DNA of 64,000 nucleotides, from NCBI RefSeq assembly GCF_035943795.1, contig NZ_DASZBY010000089.1:53454-117453 (forward strand), given 5' to 3'. The DNA is from Aliidongia sp035943795. Its GTDB lineage: Bacteria > Pseudomonadota > Alphaproteobacteria > ATCC43930 > CGMCC-115725. The notes beneath the pieces are model-generated. The model was not told where the DNA came from, ran no database searches, and saw nothing but the letters and a program-made list of their open reading frames with translations. The position numbers were made by a program, and so were the translations under genes. Below, in pieces: positions 1 to 7,245 of the stretch; positions within the stretch are counted from its first letter, which is position 1; each line of letters begins with the position of its first letter.

Positions 1-424
1 GATCGAGCTCGGTCGGATCATGGGCGACGGAGAAGAAAATCTGCAGCAGCTTGCCGTAGGTGATCTGGTGCGGGTCATAGGTGATCTCGACCGATTCGGC
101 ATGGCCGGTTCTGCCGGTGCCGACCCGCTCGTATTGCGCGGTTTCCTTGGCGCCGCCCGAATAGCCGGAAACCGCCTTGGTCACGCCGGCGACATGCTGG
201 AACACGCCCTGGACACCCCAGAAGCAGCCGCCGGCGAAGACCGCGGTTTCGGCGCTGGCGGTCGCCGGAGCGGTCTCGTCGACGGCCGGCGGCTGAACCA
301 GGACAGGGCTTTCCGCACGGCCGCTCGGCGCCTGCAGGAACACGGCGCCAAGTCCGAGCACGGCCAGGGCTCCCACCCCTTTGCCGAGGGCGGCGAGCTT
401 CGAGGGTTGGGACGAGGGCTTCAT
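1..424 (-). CDS. msrA: Peptide methionine sulfoxide reductase MsrA, exported, partial at window edge
   Basis: The first 141 codons are visible and the C-terminus lies beyond base 1. MsrA reduces methionine-S-sulfoxide in proteins back to methionine. The catalytic motif GGCFWG is present with Cys67, followed by the family's VQGVFQHV and SGYSGG segments and a conserved AHDPTEL near the edge. Residues 10-30 form a hydrophobic stretch ending near GRAES, so the enzyme probably carries a signal peptide or anchor and acts in the periplasm, unlike cytoplasmic MsrA. The gene follows the DipZ-like gene by 27 bases on the same strand. That protein is a plausible electron donor (inference). The start is the ATG at 422-424, preceded by a purine-rich GAGAGA. 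Confidence 0.93.
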   Translation of the reverse strand, partial: MKPSSQPSKLAALGKGVGALAVLGLGAVFLQAPSGRAESPVLVQPPAVDETAPATASAETAVFAGGCFWGVQGVFQHVAGVTKAVSGYSGGAKETAQYERVGTGRTGHAESVEITYDPHQITYGKLLQIFFSVAHDPTELD

Positions 425-451
425 GGAATCTCTCCGGGTCAAGAGGATGGG

Positions 452-2209
452 TCAGCCGAAGGTGAAGGCGAAGGCTTGTACGTGAGGGTCGAGGAATTCG
501 ATCGCGAACGTCCGGTCGCCGACCTGGTGGCCTTGGCGCACGAGCTGGTAGAGCCGCTGGTCGGTCACCGTGCCGGCGCCGTCGGCATCCGTATCGGCAC
601 CATGGTCGGCGCCCGGCGCCTGGCCGTCGAGCGTCACGCGGAAGCGGACCGGCTTGCCGTCGGATCCCGGGCCCAGCACCAGGTGCAGGTCGCGGGCATG
701 GAAGCGGAAGAGGATCCGCCCGGACGCCTTGTCCAAGTCGGCCTTCTCGTCGGTGACGGTCCAGCTGCCGGCCAGGCCCCACTGGTTCGGACCCAGCTGC
801 CCCGGCGCCTCATACTCGTGCGGCTTGTCGCCGACCTCGCCGCCGGCCGACGCGAAATTGTCGGCGCGGCTATAGCCGATATAGGTCTCCGGCGAGGCGA
901 TGTCCGCATCGTCGGGTGCCGCGAGCGCGCCATCGCCCTTGACCTGGACGGTGCCCGAAGGCACGTCGCTCTTGCCGGCCTCGGCCAGCAACTGCTGGAT
1001 CACCGCCTCGGACTCGGCATATTCGCCCTCGCCGAAATGGTGGTAGCGGATGCGGCCCTGGGCATCGATGAAGTAGTGGGCCGGCCAGTATTCATTCTCG
1101 AAGGCGCGCCAGATCTTGTAGTCGTTGTCGATCGCGACCGGGTAGGTGACGCCCAGGTCCCGGGTCGCGCGCCGGACGTTGCCCAAGTCGCGCTCGAAGG
1201 CGAATTCCGGGGCGTGCACGCCGATGACGACCAGCCCCTGGTCCTTGTACTTCTGCGCCCAGGCCTCGATGTACGGCAGCGAGCGCAGGCAATTGATGCA
1301 GGAATAGGTCCAGAAATCGACCAGCACGACCTTGCCGTGCAGGCCCTCTGCGGTGAGCGGCGGCGAATTCAGCCATTCGACCGCGCCGGCCAGCGACGGC
1401 AGGGTGCCCTCGACCGGCAGGCCGCTCGCGGTGGCGCCGGGCGCGGCCATCGCCATGCTGCCGCCGGCTGCCGGAACCTTCTTCGGCTGGATGCGGTCGA
1501 TCAGCCCTTGTTCCAGCCGGGCCGTGCTGGCGGTCGAGACGCGGGTCAGGAATTGGGTATCGACACCGAAGCCGATCGCGACGACGGCGGCCAGCACGGC
1601 GACGCCCAGAACGCGGCGTGCCCATTCGCCGGCGCCGAACGAACGCTTCAATGCGGCGGAGACCCGGTTGCCGAGCAGCAGGGCGGCCGCCAGCGATGTC
1701 GCGGCACCCGCGGCATAGGCGATCAGCAGCACCGATGTGCCGACGTTGGCGCCGTTGAGTGCGGCCCCGGTCAGCACCAGCCCCAGGATCGGGCCGGCGC
1801 AAGGCGCCCACAGCAGGCCGGTGGCGACGCCCAGCACGAAGGACGGCACCACCGAGGCGCCGCCGGCACGGCCGCTCGCCGCCGCCTGGGACAGCCGGTC
1901 GCCGAATGCGACGAAGGGTTGGGCCAGCCGATCGGCCAGGGCGGGGATCAGCAGGGTCAGGCCGAAGAAGCCCAGCAGGATCAGCGCCGCCGCCCGGCCG
2001 ATCTCGTTCGCCTGGACCGCCCAACCGCCGCCGACCGCGGCGAGGCTGCCGACGGCGGCGAAGGTGATCGCCATGCCGACGAGCATCGGCAGGCCGCTGC
2101 GCAGGAAGGGCAGGTTGGTGCGCGCGAAGACGAACGGCAGCACCGGAAGGATGCAGGGGCTGAGGATGGTGAGCACGCCACCCAGATAGGCCAGGATGAA
2201 GAGAACCAT
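452..2209 (-). CDS. DipZ-like thiol-disulfide transporter: CcdA membrane domain fused to thioredoxin-like domain
   Basis: This 585-residue protein has three parts. Residues 1-215 form a CcdA/DsbD-type membrane domain with about six helices and paired cysteines, Cys19 in SPCILPV and Cys137 in WAPCAGP, which pass electrons across the inner membrane. Residues 265-430 are a TlpA/redoxin-like domain with a CINC active site (Cys304, Cys307). Residues after about 440 match the C-terminal carbohydrate-binding-like domain of DipZ proteins. The order matches mycobacterial DipZ and its proteobacterial relatives. It should carry reducing power from cytoplasmic thioredoxin to periplasmic targets. The exported MsrA just downstream is a likely client (inference from position). 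Confidence 0.9.
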   Translation of the reverse strand: MVLFILAYLGGVLTILSPCILPVLPFVFARTNLPFLRSGLPMLVGMAITFAAVGSLAAVGGGWAVQANEIGRAAALILLGFFGLTLLIPALADRLAQPFVAFGDRLSQAAASGRAGGASVVPSFVLGVATGLLWAPCAGPILGLVLTGAALNGANVGTSVLLIAYAAGAATSLAAALLLGNRVSAALKRSFGAGEWARRVLGVAVLAAVVAIGFGVDTQFLTRVSTASTARLEQGLIDRIQPKKVPAAGGSMAMAAPGATASGLPVEGTLPSLAGAVEWLNSPPLTAEGLHGKVVLVDFWTYSCINCLRSLPYIEAWAQKYKDQGLVVIGVHAPEFAFERDLGNVRRATRDLGVTYPVAIDNDYKIWRAFENEYWPAHYFIDAQGRIRYHHFGEGEYAESEAVIQQLLAEAGKSDVPSGTVQVKGDGALAAPDDADIASPETYIGYSRADNFASAGGEVGDKPHEYEAPGQLGPNQWGLAGSWTVTDEKADLDKASGRILFRFHARDLHLVLGPGSDGKPVRFRVTLDGQAPGADHGADTDADGAGTVTDQRLYQLVRQGHQVGDRTFAIEFLDPHVQAFAFTFG

Positions 2210-2359
2210 GACGGATCCGGAAATTATGGGACCGGGGCGGCGTCTGTCAGCGCCATGCCCTTCGTTATGTTCATATGGGAATAGCGCCGCGCTTCATTCA
2301 TAACGATTCCGTGAGAGGCCCGGCATCCGGGCCTCGTGATGCGATCAGTGGAGGCTTGG

Positions 2360-3115
2360 ATGCGGCTCAAGGATAGAACGGCGATCATTACCGGCGGCAT
2401 GCGCGGCATCGGCCGGGCGATCGCCGAACGGTTCATCGCGGAGGGCGCGCGCGTCATGCTGTCCGACATCGACGCCGAGGGGGTCGCGAACACCGCCCGC
2501 GAACTGGGCTGCGCCGCCCGCCCGGCCGATGTGTCACAGAAGGCCGACATTGACCGGCTGGTGCAGGAGACCATCGCGGAATTCGGCCAGATCGACATCC
2601 TGGTCAACAACGCCGGCATCACCCATGCGGCGGACTTCCTCGACCTGACGGTGGAGGATTTCGACCGGGTCATCGGCATCAACCTGCGCGGCGCCTTCCT
2701 GGCGAGCCAGGCGGTCGCCCGGCACATGATCCCGCGCCGGTCGGGCACCATCGTGAACATGTCGTCGGTCAATGCGGTGTTCGCGATTCCGAACCAGATC
2801 CCCTATGCCGTGTCCAAGGGCGGCATGAACCAGCTGACCAAGGTCACGGCCATGGCGCTGGCGCCCCATGGCATCAGGGTCAACGCGATCGGACCGGGCA
2901 CGATCATGACCGACATGGGCCGGTCGATCATGAACGACGAGGCGATGAGGCAGCGGGTCATGTCGCGCACCCCGCTCGGCCGCTGCGGCGAACCGTCGGA
3001 GGTCGCATCGGTCGCGGCCTTCCTGGCCAGCGACGATGCGTCCTACCTCTCCGGCCAGACGATTTATCCCGACGGCGGCCGGCTGGCGCTCAACTACACG
3101 GTCCCGGTCGCCTGA
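2360..3115 (+). CDS. SDR family NAD(P)-dependent oxidoreductase
   Basis: This 251-residue short-chain dehydrogenase has the full classical motif set: the cofactor loop TGGMRGIG (residues 11-18), NNAG (83-86), catalytic Ser136 and the Tyr149-x3-Lys153 pair, then the PG motif (GPGTI) after the active site. An Asp at the end of the second beta strand (LSDID) suggests NAD rather than NADP. The start chosen is the ATG at 2360, which has a GGAGG-like site seven bases upstream. An in-frame ATG at 2336 would add eight residues and lacks a clear ribosome site. The substrate cannot be told from sequence. It is divergent from the DipZ-like gene. Confidence 0.9.
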   Translation: MRLKDRTAIITGGMRGIGRAIAERFIAEGARVMLSDIDAEGVANTARELGCAARPADVSQKADIDRLVQETIAEFGQIDILVNNAGITHAADFLDLTVEDFDRVIGINLRGAFLASQAVARHMIPRRSGTIVNMSSVNAVFAIPNQIPYAVSKGGMNQLTKVTAMALAPHGIRVNAIGPGTIMTDMGRSIMNDEAMRQRVMSRTPLGRCGEPSEVASVAAFLASDDASYLSGQTIYPDGGRLALNYTVPVA

Positions 3116-3156
3116 CCCAGGATCCCGTCTCCCTGGCGGAAAACTAGCGCTGGCTC

Positions 3157-3186
3157 CATCGCTATATTCGTAGGAATATAGCGATG
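3157..3186. promoter_or_regulatory. Perfect 13-bp inverted repeat resembling a ModE Mo-box
   Basis: The left arm CATCGCTATATTC (3157-3169) and its exact reverse complement (3174-3186) flank the spacer GTAG. The inner core is CGCTATAT, eight bases, ATATAGCG, which is the half-site spacing I recall for the Escherichia coli modA operator bound by ModE (CGTTATAT-type half-sites). The right arm contains the ATG of the first possible start of the DUF2325 gene, so a bound repressor would block transcription or initiation. ModE assignment is inference from motif resemblance. Confidence 0.6.
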
Positions 3187-4494
3187 CTGGTGTCCGCTTC
3201 AGGGAGATGGGTTTTGGGCTCTTCGGGACCGTTGCTGCTCGACCGACCGCCATTCCCGGGCCGCCTGTCCGACCTGCCGTTCCGGCGGCCGATCAGCGAC
3301 GCGGCCTTGACGGAAATGCTCGAGGCGCCGGCCCGCAAGCGCAGCCGGCTGTGGGAGCTGTCGGCGACCCTGCATTGCTCGATCATCGGCACCTGTCTCT
3401 CCACCGCCGAACTGCGCCAGATCCTGGCGAAGGTTCGGGGCTCCGACCTGCGCGAGCTGACCGAGCACGAGATCCATGGCGAGGGCGTGCGCCTGGCCGG
3501 TCGCCACGACGGCGCCGGCAAGCTGCTGCACAAGGCGCTCGACAAGCGGCACCAGGCGACGCTCAACCGCTTCGCCAAGGCGGAGACGTCGGCGGCGGTC
3601 GAGGCCTTATGGGACGAGGCGAAGCGGGCCGGCGAGATCCCCGGCGCCTATTGGGCCGCACTCAGCCATCCGGCCAGCACGGATGTGCTGGTCAAGGCGG
3701 TGTTCGCCGACGTGCACATGCTGTCGCATCTGGTGGGTGCGGCCAATCGCGCCGACATCCGCCGCCTGACCGCGCTCGAGGTGGAGAATGCCGCCCTTGC
3801 GCAGAAGCTGCAGAAAAGCCAGGCGCATCTCCAAACGGCCGACGCGACCATCCGCCAGCTGGACGCGGCGCTGGCCGCCGCCGTGGCGCGGGCCGGGGGC
3901 GTCGAGCCGGCAACGGACGATGCGGGCGATGCCGAACGCGTCGCCCTGCGGCGCCTGGTCGGCGAGTTGGAAGCCCGGTTGCAGACCGAGTCCGCCCGCC
4001 GGTTGCGCGCCGAGGATCGCGCCCAGCAGGCCCGCCGGGCGCAGGCCGAGGCCGAGGCCGCCGCCCAGGAGGCGCAAGCCGGCAGTGCCCATCTCGCAGC
4101 CGAGCTGGCGGTGTTCGAGCGGCAGGCGCCCGATGATCGCGGCGAGGAGACCGCGCCCGAGCTGCCGGCCGGCCTGTCGACCCTCCTCTACGTCGGCGGA
4201 CGCCCGAACCAGGTCCATCGCCTGCGCGAATTCACCCAGCAAGCCGGCATCGAGCTGCTGCACCACGATGGGGGGATCGAGGACCGGACCGGCCTGCTCG
4301 CCGGGCTGGTCAGCCGGGCGGACGCGGCCTGCTTCCCGGTGGATTGCGTCAGCCACGACGCGGTCGCGACGGTGAAGCGCCTGTGCCGCCACGCCGGAAA
4401 ATCCTACCTGCCGCTGCGCAGCAACGGTCTGGGCTCGCTCGTCGTCGGCCTGGCCAAGCTCGCGGCCTCGACCCAACCGGCCGGCGCCGACTGA
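3184..4494 (+). CDS. DUF2325 domain-containing protein
   Basis: The last 95 residues (LLYVGGRPNQVHRL through NGLGSLVVGL) match the DUF2325 domain, a small alpha/beta fold of unknown function. The N-terminal part contains the conserved RLWELSATLHCSIIGTCLS segment of alphaproteobacterial members, and residues about 190-315 are a long Ala/Glu/Arg-rich coiled coil. It is soluble, with no signal peptide. Two starts are possible. The ATG at 3184 has AGGA eight bases upstream but lies inside the palindrome. A TTG at 3214 is preceded by AGGGAG at good spacing and would leave the palindrome wholly upstream. Molecular function is unknown. Confidence 0.85.
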   Translation: MLVSASGRWVLGSSGPLLLDRPPFPGRLSDLPFRRPISDAALTEMLEAPARKRSRLWELSATLHCSIIGTCLSTAELRQILAKVRGSDLRELTEHEIHGEGVRLAGRHDGAGKLLHKALDKRHQATLNRFAKAETSAAVEALWDEAKRAGEIPGAYWAALSHPASTDVLVKAVFADVHMLSHLVGAANRADIRRLTALEVENAALAQKLQKSQAHLQTADATIRQLDAALAAAVARAGGVEPATDDAGDAERVALRRLVGELEARLQTESARRLRAEDRAQQARRAQAEAEAAAQEAQAGSAHLAAELAVFERQAPDDRGEETAPELPAGLSTLLYVGGRPNQVHRLREFTQQAGIELLHHDGGIEDRTGLLAGLVSRADAACFPVDCVSHDAVATVKRLCRHAGKSYLPLRSNGLGSLVVGLAKLAASTQPAGAD

Positions 4495-4596
4495 CGCGCC
4501 GGCCAACAAACCGGGCCGGACACGAGTCCGCAAACCCGATCGGAGGTGACGGACCCGCATCGGGGAACCGCACCCAGCGCCAAGGAGGAAGAAGGC

Positions 4597-6093
4597 ATGG
4601 ACACGATCGCACTCGATCCGCGACTGAGCGGAGCCACGAGGGAGTTCCTGGGCCGGGTCGGCAAGCTTCTGATCGACGGCAAGCTGGTCGCCGCCGCGTC
4701 CGGCAAGACGTTCCCGGTCTATAATCCCGCGACCGGCACGATCGTCTGCTCGGTGGCCGAGGCCGATCACGAGGATGTCGACCGCGCCGTCAAGGCCGCG
4801 CGCCGGGCGTTCGACGACGACGGCTGGGCCCGCACCAAGCCGAACGAGCGCAGCCGCCTGCTGTGGAAGCTGGCCGACCTGCTGGAACGGCATGCCGACG
4901 AATTCGCCGAGCTGGAATCGCTCGACAATGGCAAGCCGGTCGCCGTCGCCCGCGCCGCCGACGTGCCGCTGGCCGTCGACATGTTCCGCTACATGGCCGG
5001 CTGGGCGACCAAGCTCACCGGCTCGACCATCCCGCTCTCGATGCCGGGCGACTATCTGTCCTACACCCTGCGCGAGCCGGTGGGCGTCGTCGGCCAGATC
5101 ATCCCGTGGAATTTCCCGCTGCTGATGGCGGCCTGGAAGCTGGCGCCCGCGCTGGCCGCCGGCTGCACTGTGGTGCTGAAGGCGGCCGAGCAGACGCCGC
5201 TGTCGGCCCTGCGCCTGGGCGAACTGGTGCTGGAAGCCGGGTTCCCGCCGGGCGTGGTCAATATCCTGGCCGGGTTCGGCGAGACGGCCGGCGCGGCGCT
5301 CGCGGCCCACGATCTGGTCGACAAGGTCGCCTTCACCGGGTCGACTGAGGTCGGCAAGCTGATCGTCCATGCGGCGACCGGCAACCTCAAGAAGGTGACC
5401 CTCGAACTCGGCGGCAAGTCGCCGGCGATCGTGTTCCCGGATGCGGACGTGTCCAAGGCGATCCCGGGTGTGGCCAGTGCCATCTTCTTCAACCACGGTC
5501 AGTGCTGCTGTGCCGGATCGCGCCTGTTCGTGCATCGCAAGATCTATGACGAAGTGGTCGACGGCGTCGCGGCGATCGCCAGCAAGATCAAGATGGGGCC
5601 GGGGCTCGACCCGACCACGGAGATGGGGCCGCTCGTCTCGGAAGAGCAGTTCGCCCGCGTGTCGCGCTACATCGGCGAGGGTGAGCGCGAAGGCGCCAAG
5701 GTCCTGGCCGGCGGCAAACACGAGGGCGACGGCTATTTCGTCAAGCCGACGGTGCTGGCCGCGACCACGCCGGAAATGAGCGTGGTCAAGGAAGAGATCT
5801 TCGGACCGGTGGTCTGCGCCCAGCCGTTCGACGATTCCGACATCGAGCGGATCGCCAAGCAGGCCAACGACACGATCTATGGTCTGGCGGCCAGCATCTG
5901 GACCCGGGACGGTGGTCTCGCCCACAAGCTCGCCGCCCGCATCCGGTCCGGCACCGTCTGGATCAATTGCCACAACGTGTTCGATGCGGCACTGCCGTTT
6001 GGCGGCTACAAGCAATCGGGCTGGGGCCGCGAGATGGGCGAGGCCGTGTTCCACAGCTACATGGAGACGAAGGCGGTCACGACCGCTCTCTGA
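4597..6093 (+). CDS. Aldehyde dehydrogenase family protein
   Basis: This 498-residue NAD(P)-dependent aldehyde dehydrogenase is full length. It shows the cofactor-binding PWNFP (Asn171), the FTGSTEVG loop, the general base Glu270 in LELGGKSP and the nucleophile Cys304 in GQCCCAGSR, followed by KEEIFGPV. The triple Cys and overall sequence resemble phenylacetaldehyde and betaine aldehyde dehydrogenases, but the substrate is not fixed by sequence alone. The start at 4597 is chosen because AAGGAGG sits eight bases upstream. An in-frame ATG at 4546 lacks such a site. It is followed convergently by the truncated haemoglobin gene, with a GC-rich hairpin between them. Confidence 0.93.
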   Translation: MDTIALDPRLSGATREFLGRVGKLLIDGKLVAAASGKTFPVYNPATGTIVCSVAEADHEDVDRAVKAARRAFDDDGWARTKPNERSRLLWKLADLLERHADEFAELESLDNGKPVAVARAADVPLAVDMFRYMAGWATKLTGSTIPLSMPGDYLSYTLREPVGVVGQIIPWNFPLLMAAWKLAPALAAGCTVVLKAAEQTPLSALRLGELVLEAGFPPGVVNILAGFGETAGAALAAHDLVDKVAFTGSTEVGKLIVHAATGNLKKVTLELGGKSPAIVFPDADVSKAIPGVASAIFFNHGQCCCAGSRLFVHRKIYDEVVDGVAAIASKIKMGPGLDPTTEMGPLVSEEQFARVSRYIGEGEREGAKVLAGGKHEGDGYFVKPTVLAATTPEMSVVKEEIFGPVVCAQPFDDSDIERIAKQANDTIYGLAASIWTRDGGLAHKLAARIRSGTVWINCHNVFDAALPFGGYKQSGWGREMGEAVFHSYMETKAVTTAL

Positions 6094-6106
6094 ATACGCA
6101 GGATCG

Positions 6107-6130
6107 GCCGGGGCGTTACCGCGCCCCGGC
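6107..6130. terminator. GC-rich hairpin between convergent genes
   Basis: The arms GCCGGGGCG (6107-6115) and CGCCCCGGC (6122-6130) pair perfectly around a six-base loop that contains the haemoglobin gene's stop codon. The hairpin lies 13 bases after the aldehyde dehydrogenase stop. There is no T-tract on either strand, so a bidirectional terminator role is only suggested by position. Confidence 0.4.
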
Positions 6131-6598
6131 GGGTTGCGGCTCGTCGCCGCGCCGGTAGCGCTCGCCCTTGCCCAGCAGCGCACCGTTGCCGATGGCGATG
6201 CCGAGTTCCAGGCTCTCGGCGATCCGCCGCGCCCGTTCGAGAAAGTGTGCTGCGGCTTTCGGCGGGCAGATCTCGTGCGCCGTCGTCTCGAACAGGGCGA
6301 GCCAGCGGTCGAAATGCCGGGCGTCGATTGGCAGCGGCGCATGCAAGCGCATCGGCTGGCCGTGATAATTTCCGGTCATGAGGGCAACCGACGACCAGAA
6401 GGCGCGCATCTTTTCCAGGTGCGGCGTCCAGTCGGCGATGCGGGCGGCGAATATGGGGCCGATCACCGCATCTTCGCGGACCCGCGCGTAGAACCCGTCG
6501 ACCAGGCGGGCGATCATCGCCTCGTCGATGCCGGTCTCGTCCTGGATCCGTCGGGTGATGTCCGCCCGTTGCGGCGCGACTGACGTCACGGGAATCAT
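6116..6598 (-). CDS. Group III truncated haemoglobin
   Basis: This 160-residue haem protein has the group III signature: Tyr37 in GFYARV (position B10), a GNYHGQPM segment, proximal His86 and an HFDRWLALF segment. Group III truncated globins such as Campylobacter Ctb take part in oxygen handling or nitric oxide and nitrosative stress resistance. The N-terminus is about 15 residues longer than typical. It is transcribed alone, convergent with the aldehyde dehydrogenase. An imperfect palindrome of NsrR type lies 15 bases upstream of the start codon, which fits control by nitric oxide (inference). Confidence 0.92.
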   Translation of the reverse strand: MIPVTSVAPQRADITRRIQDETGIDEAMIARLVDGFYARVREDAVIGPIFAARIADWTPHLEKMRAFWSSVALMTGNYHGQPMRLHAPLPIDARHFDRWLALFETTAHEICPPKAAAHFLERARRIAESLELGIAIGNGALLGKGERYRRGDEPQPAGAR

Positions 6599-6610
6599 GG
6601 CATCGCCCTC

Positions 6611-6639
6611 AATAAGATCTATTGAATATATATCTTATT
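6611..6639. promoter_or_regulatory. AT-rich palindrome resembling an NsrR operator
   Basis: AATAAGAT (6611-6618) and ATCTTATT (6632-6639) are exact inverted repeats in an otherwise GC-rich region. The inner 23 bases (6614-6636), AAGATCTATTG, one base, ATATATATCTT, have the 11-1-11 layout and AAGAT/ATCTT ends of known NsrR sites. The site would overlap the promoter of the truncated haemoglobin gene. No NsrR gene is in the window. Confidence 0.5.
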
Positions 6640-6759
6640 CCTGATCCCCTCCTTTGACAAATTGCGACATGGCATGCCTGCCCGGCCTGCGTCGCCGGCC
6701 AGGCAGGTAGAATGGGTGATCCGATGATCCACCGAAGCCGCTTCACGGGCCGTGTGCGG

Positions 6760-7131
6760 TTATGCGCCCAACAGCCGGTCGATCGCCTCGATCAGCGCTT
6801 CCGCGGTGAAGGGCTTCGAGAGCGTCGCGTTCGCGCCCACGATGGCTGCGGCGTCGAGATGGCCGCCATATCGTCCAACGGTGTTGCTGCCCGAAATGGC
6901 CAGGATGGGAACGGTGCGGTTCAGGCGCCGGATCGCGCCGATGGTCGAGATACCTTCCCGCTCCGGCATGACGATGTCGGTGACCACCAGGTCGATCTGA
7001 CCCGCGTCGAACGCTGCGAGGCCGGTATGTCCATTCACCGCGACAACCACCGAATGACCCTGTGCTTCGAGAACGCCGGAGGCGAGCGCTCTGATCGTCG
7101 GATCGTCGTCGATTATCAACATGCGCGCCAT
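6760..7131 (-). CDS. Single-domain response regulator (CheY-like receiver)
   Basis: This 123-residue protein is only a receiver domain. The acidic pocket is Asp8-Asp9-Asp10, the phosphoacceptor is Asp52 in VVTDIVMP, the switch residue is Ser80 and the conserved Lys is Lys106 in LSKPF. There is no output domain and no histidine kinase nearby, so its partner and target are unknown. Single-domain receivers in alphaproteobacteria act in phosphorelays or on motors. The stretch 7132-7245 upstream holds no gene. Confidence 0.93.
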   Translation of the reverse strand: MARMLIIDDDPTIRALASGVLEAQGHSVVVAVNGHTGLAAFDAGQIDLVVTDIVMPEREGISTIGAIRRLNRTVPILAISGSNTVGRYGGHLDAAAIVGANATLSKPFTAEALIEAIDRLLGA

Positions 7132-7245
7132 CTGAACGGCCTCACTCCAGGACCCGGCGGCCCTCTTAGATAGTGTGATAACAATATTTCCATTCCAGGC
7201 TGAGCCATCGGGATTGCCCTGTCAATGGCACCGCCTCGTCCGCCG

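Noticed and set aside
20..2284. A 754-codon open frame on the plus strand
   Set aside because: It is the antisense shadow of msrA and the DipZ-like gene, with low-complexity Arg/Gly/Ala composition, no domain and no ribosome site. High GC creates such frames throughout.
2263..2305. Spaced inverted repeat CGTTATG/CATAACG between the DipZ-like and SDR genes
   Set aside because: The arms are only seven bases and 29 apart, too short and distant to claim an operator, though it resembles half of a Mo-box.
3607..6342. A 911-codon open frame on the minus strand opposite the DUF2325 and aldehyde dehydrogenase genes
   Set aside because: The two plus-strand genes have clear family motifs. The antisense product has none and is rich in Arg, Gly and Ala.
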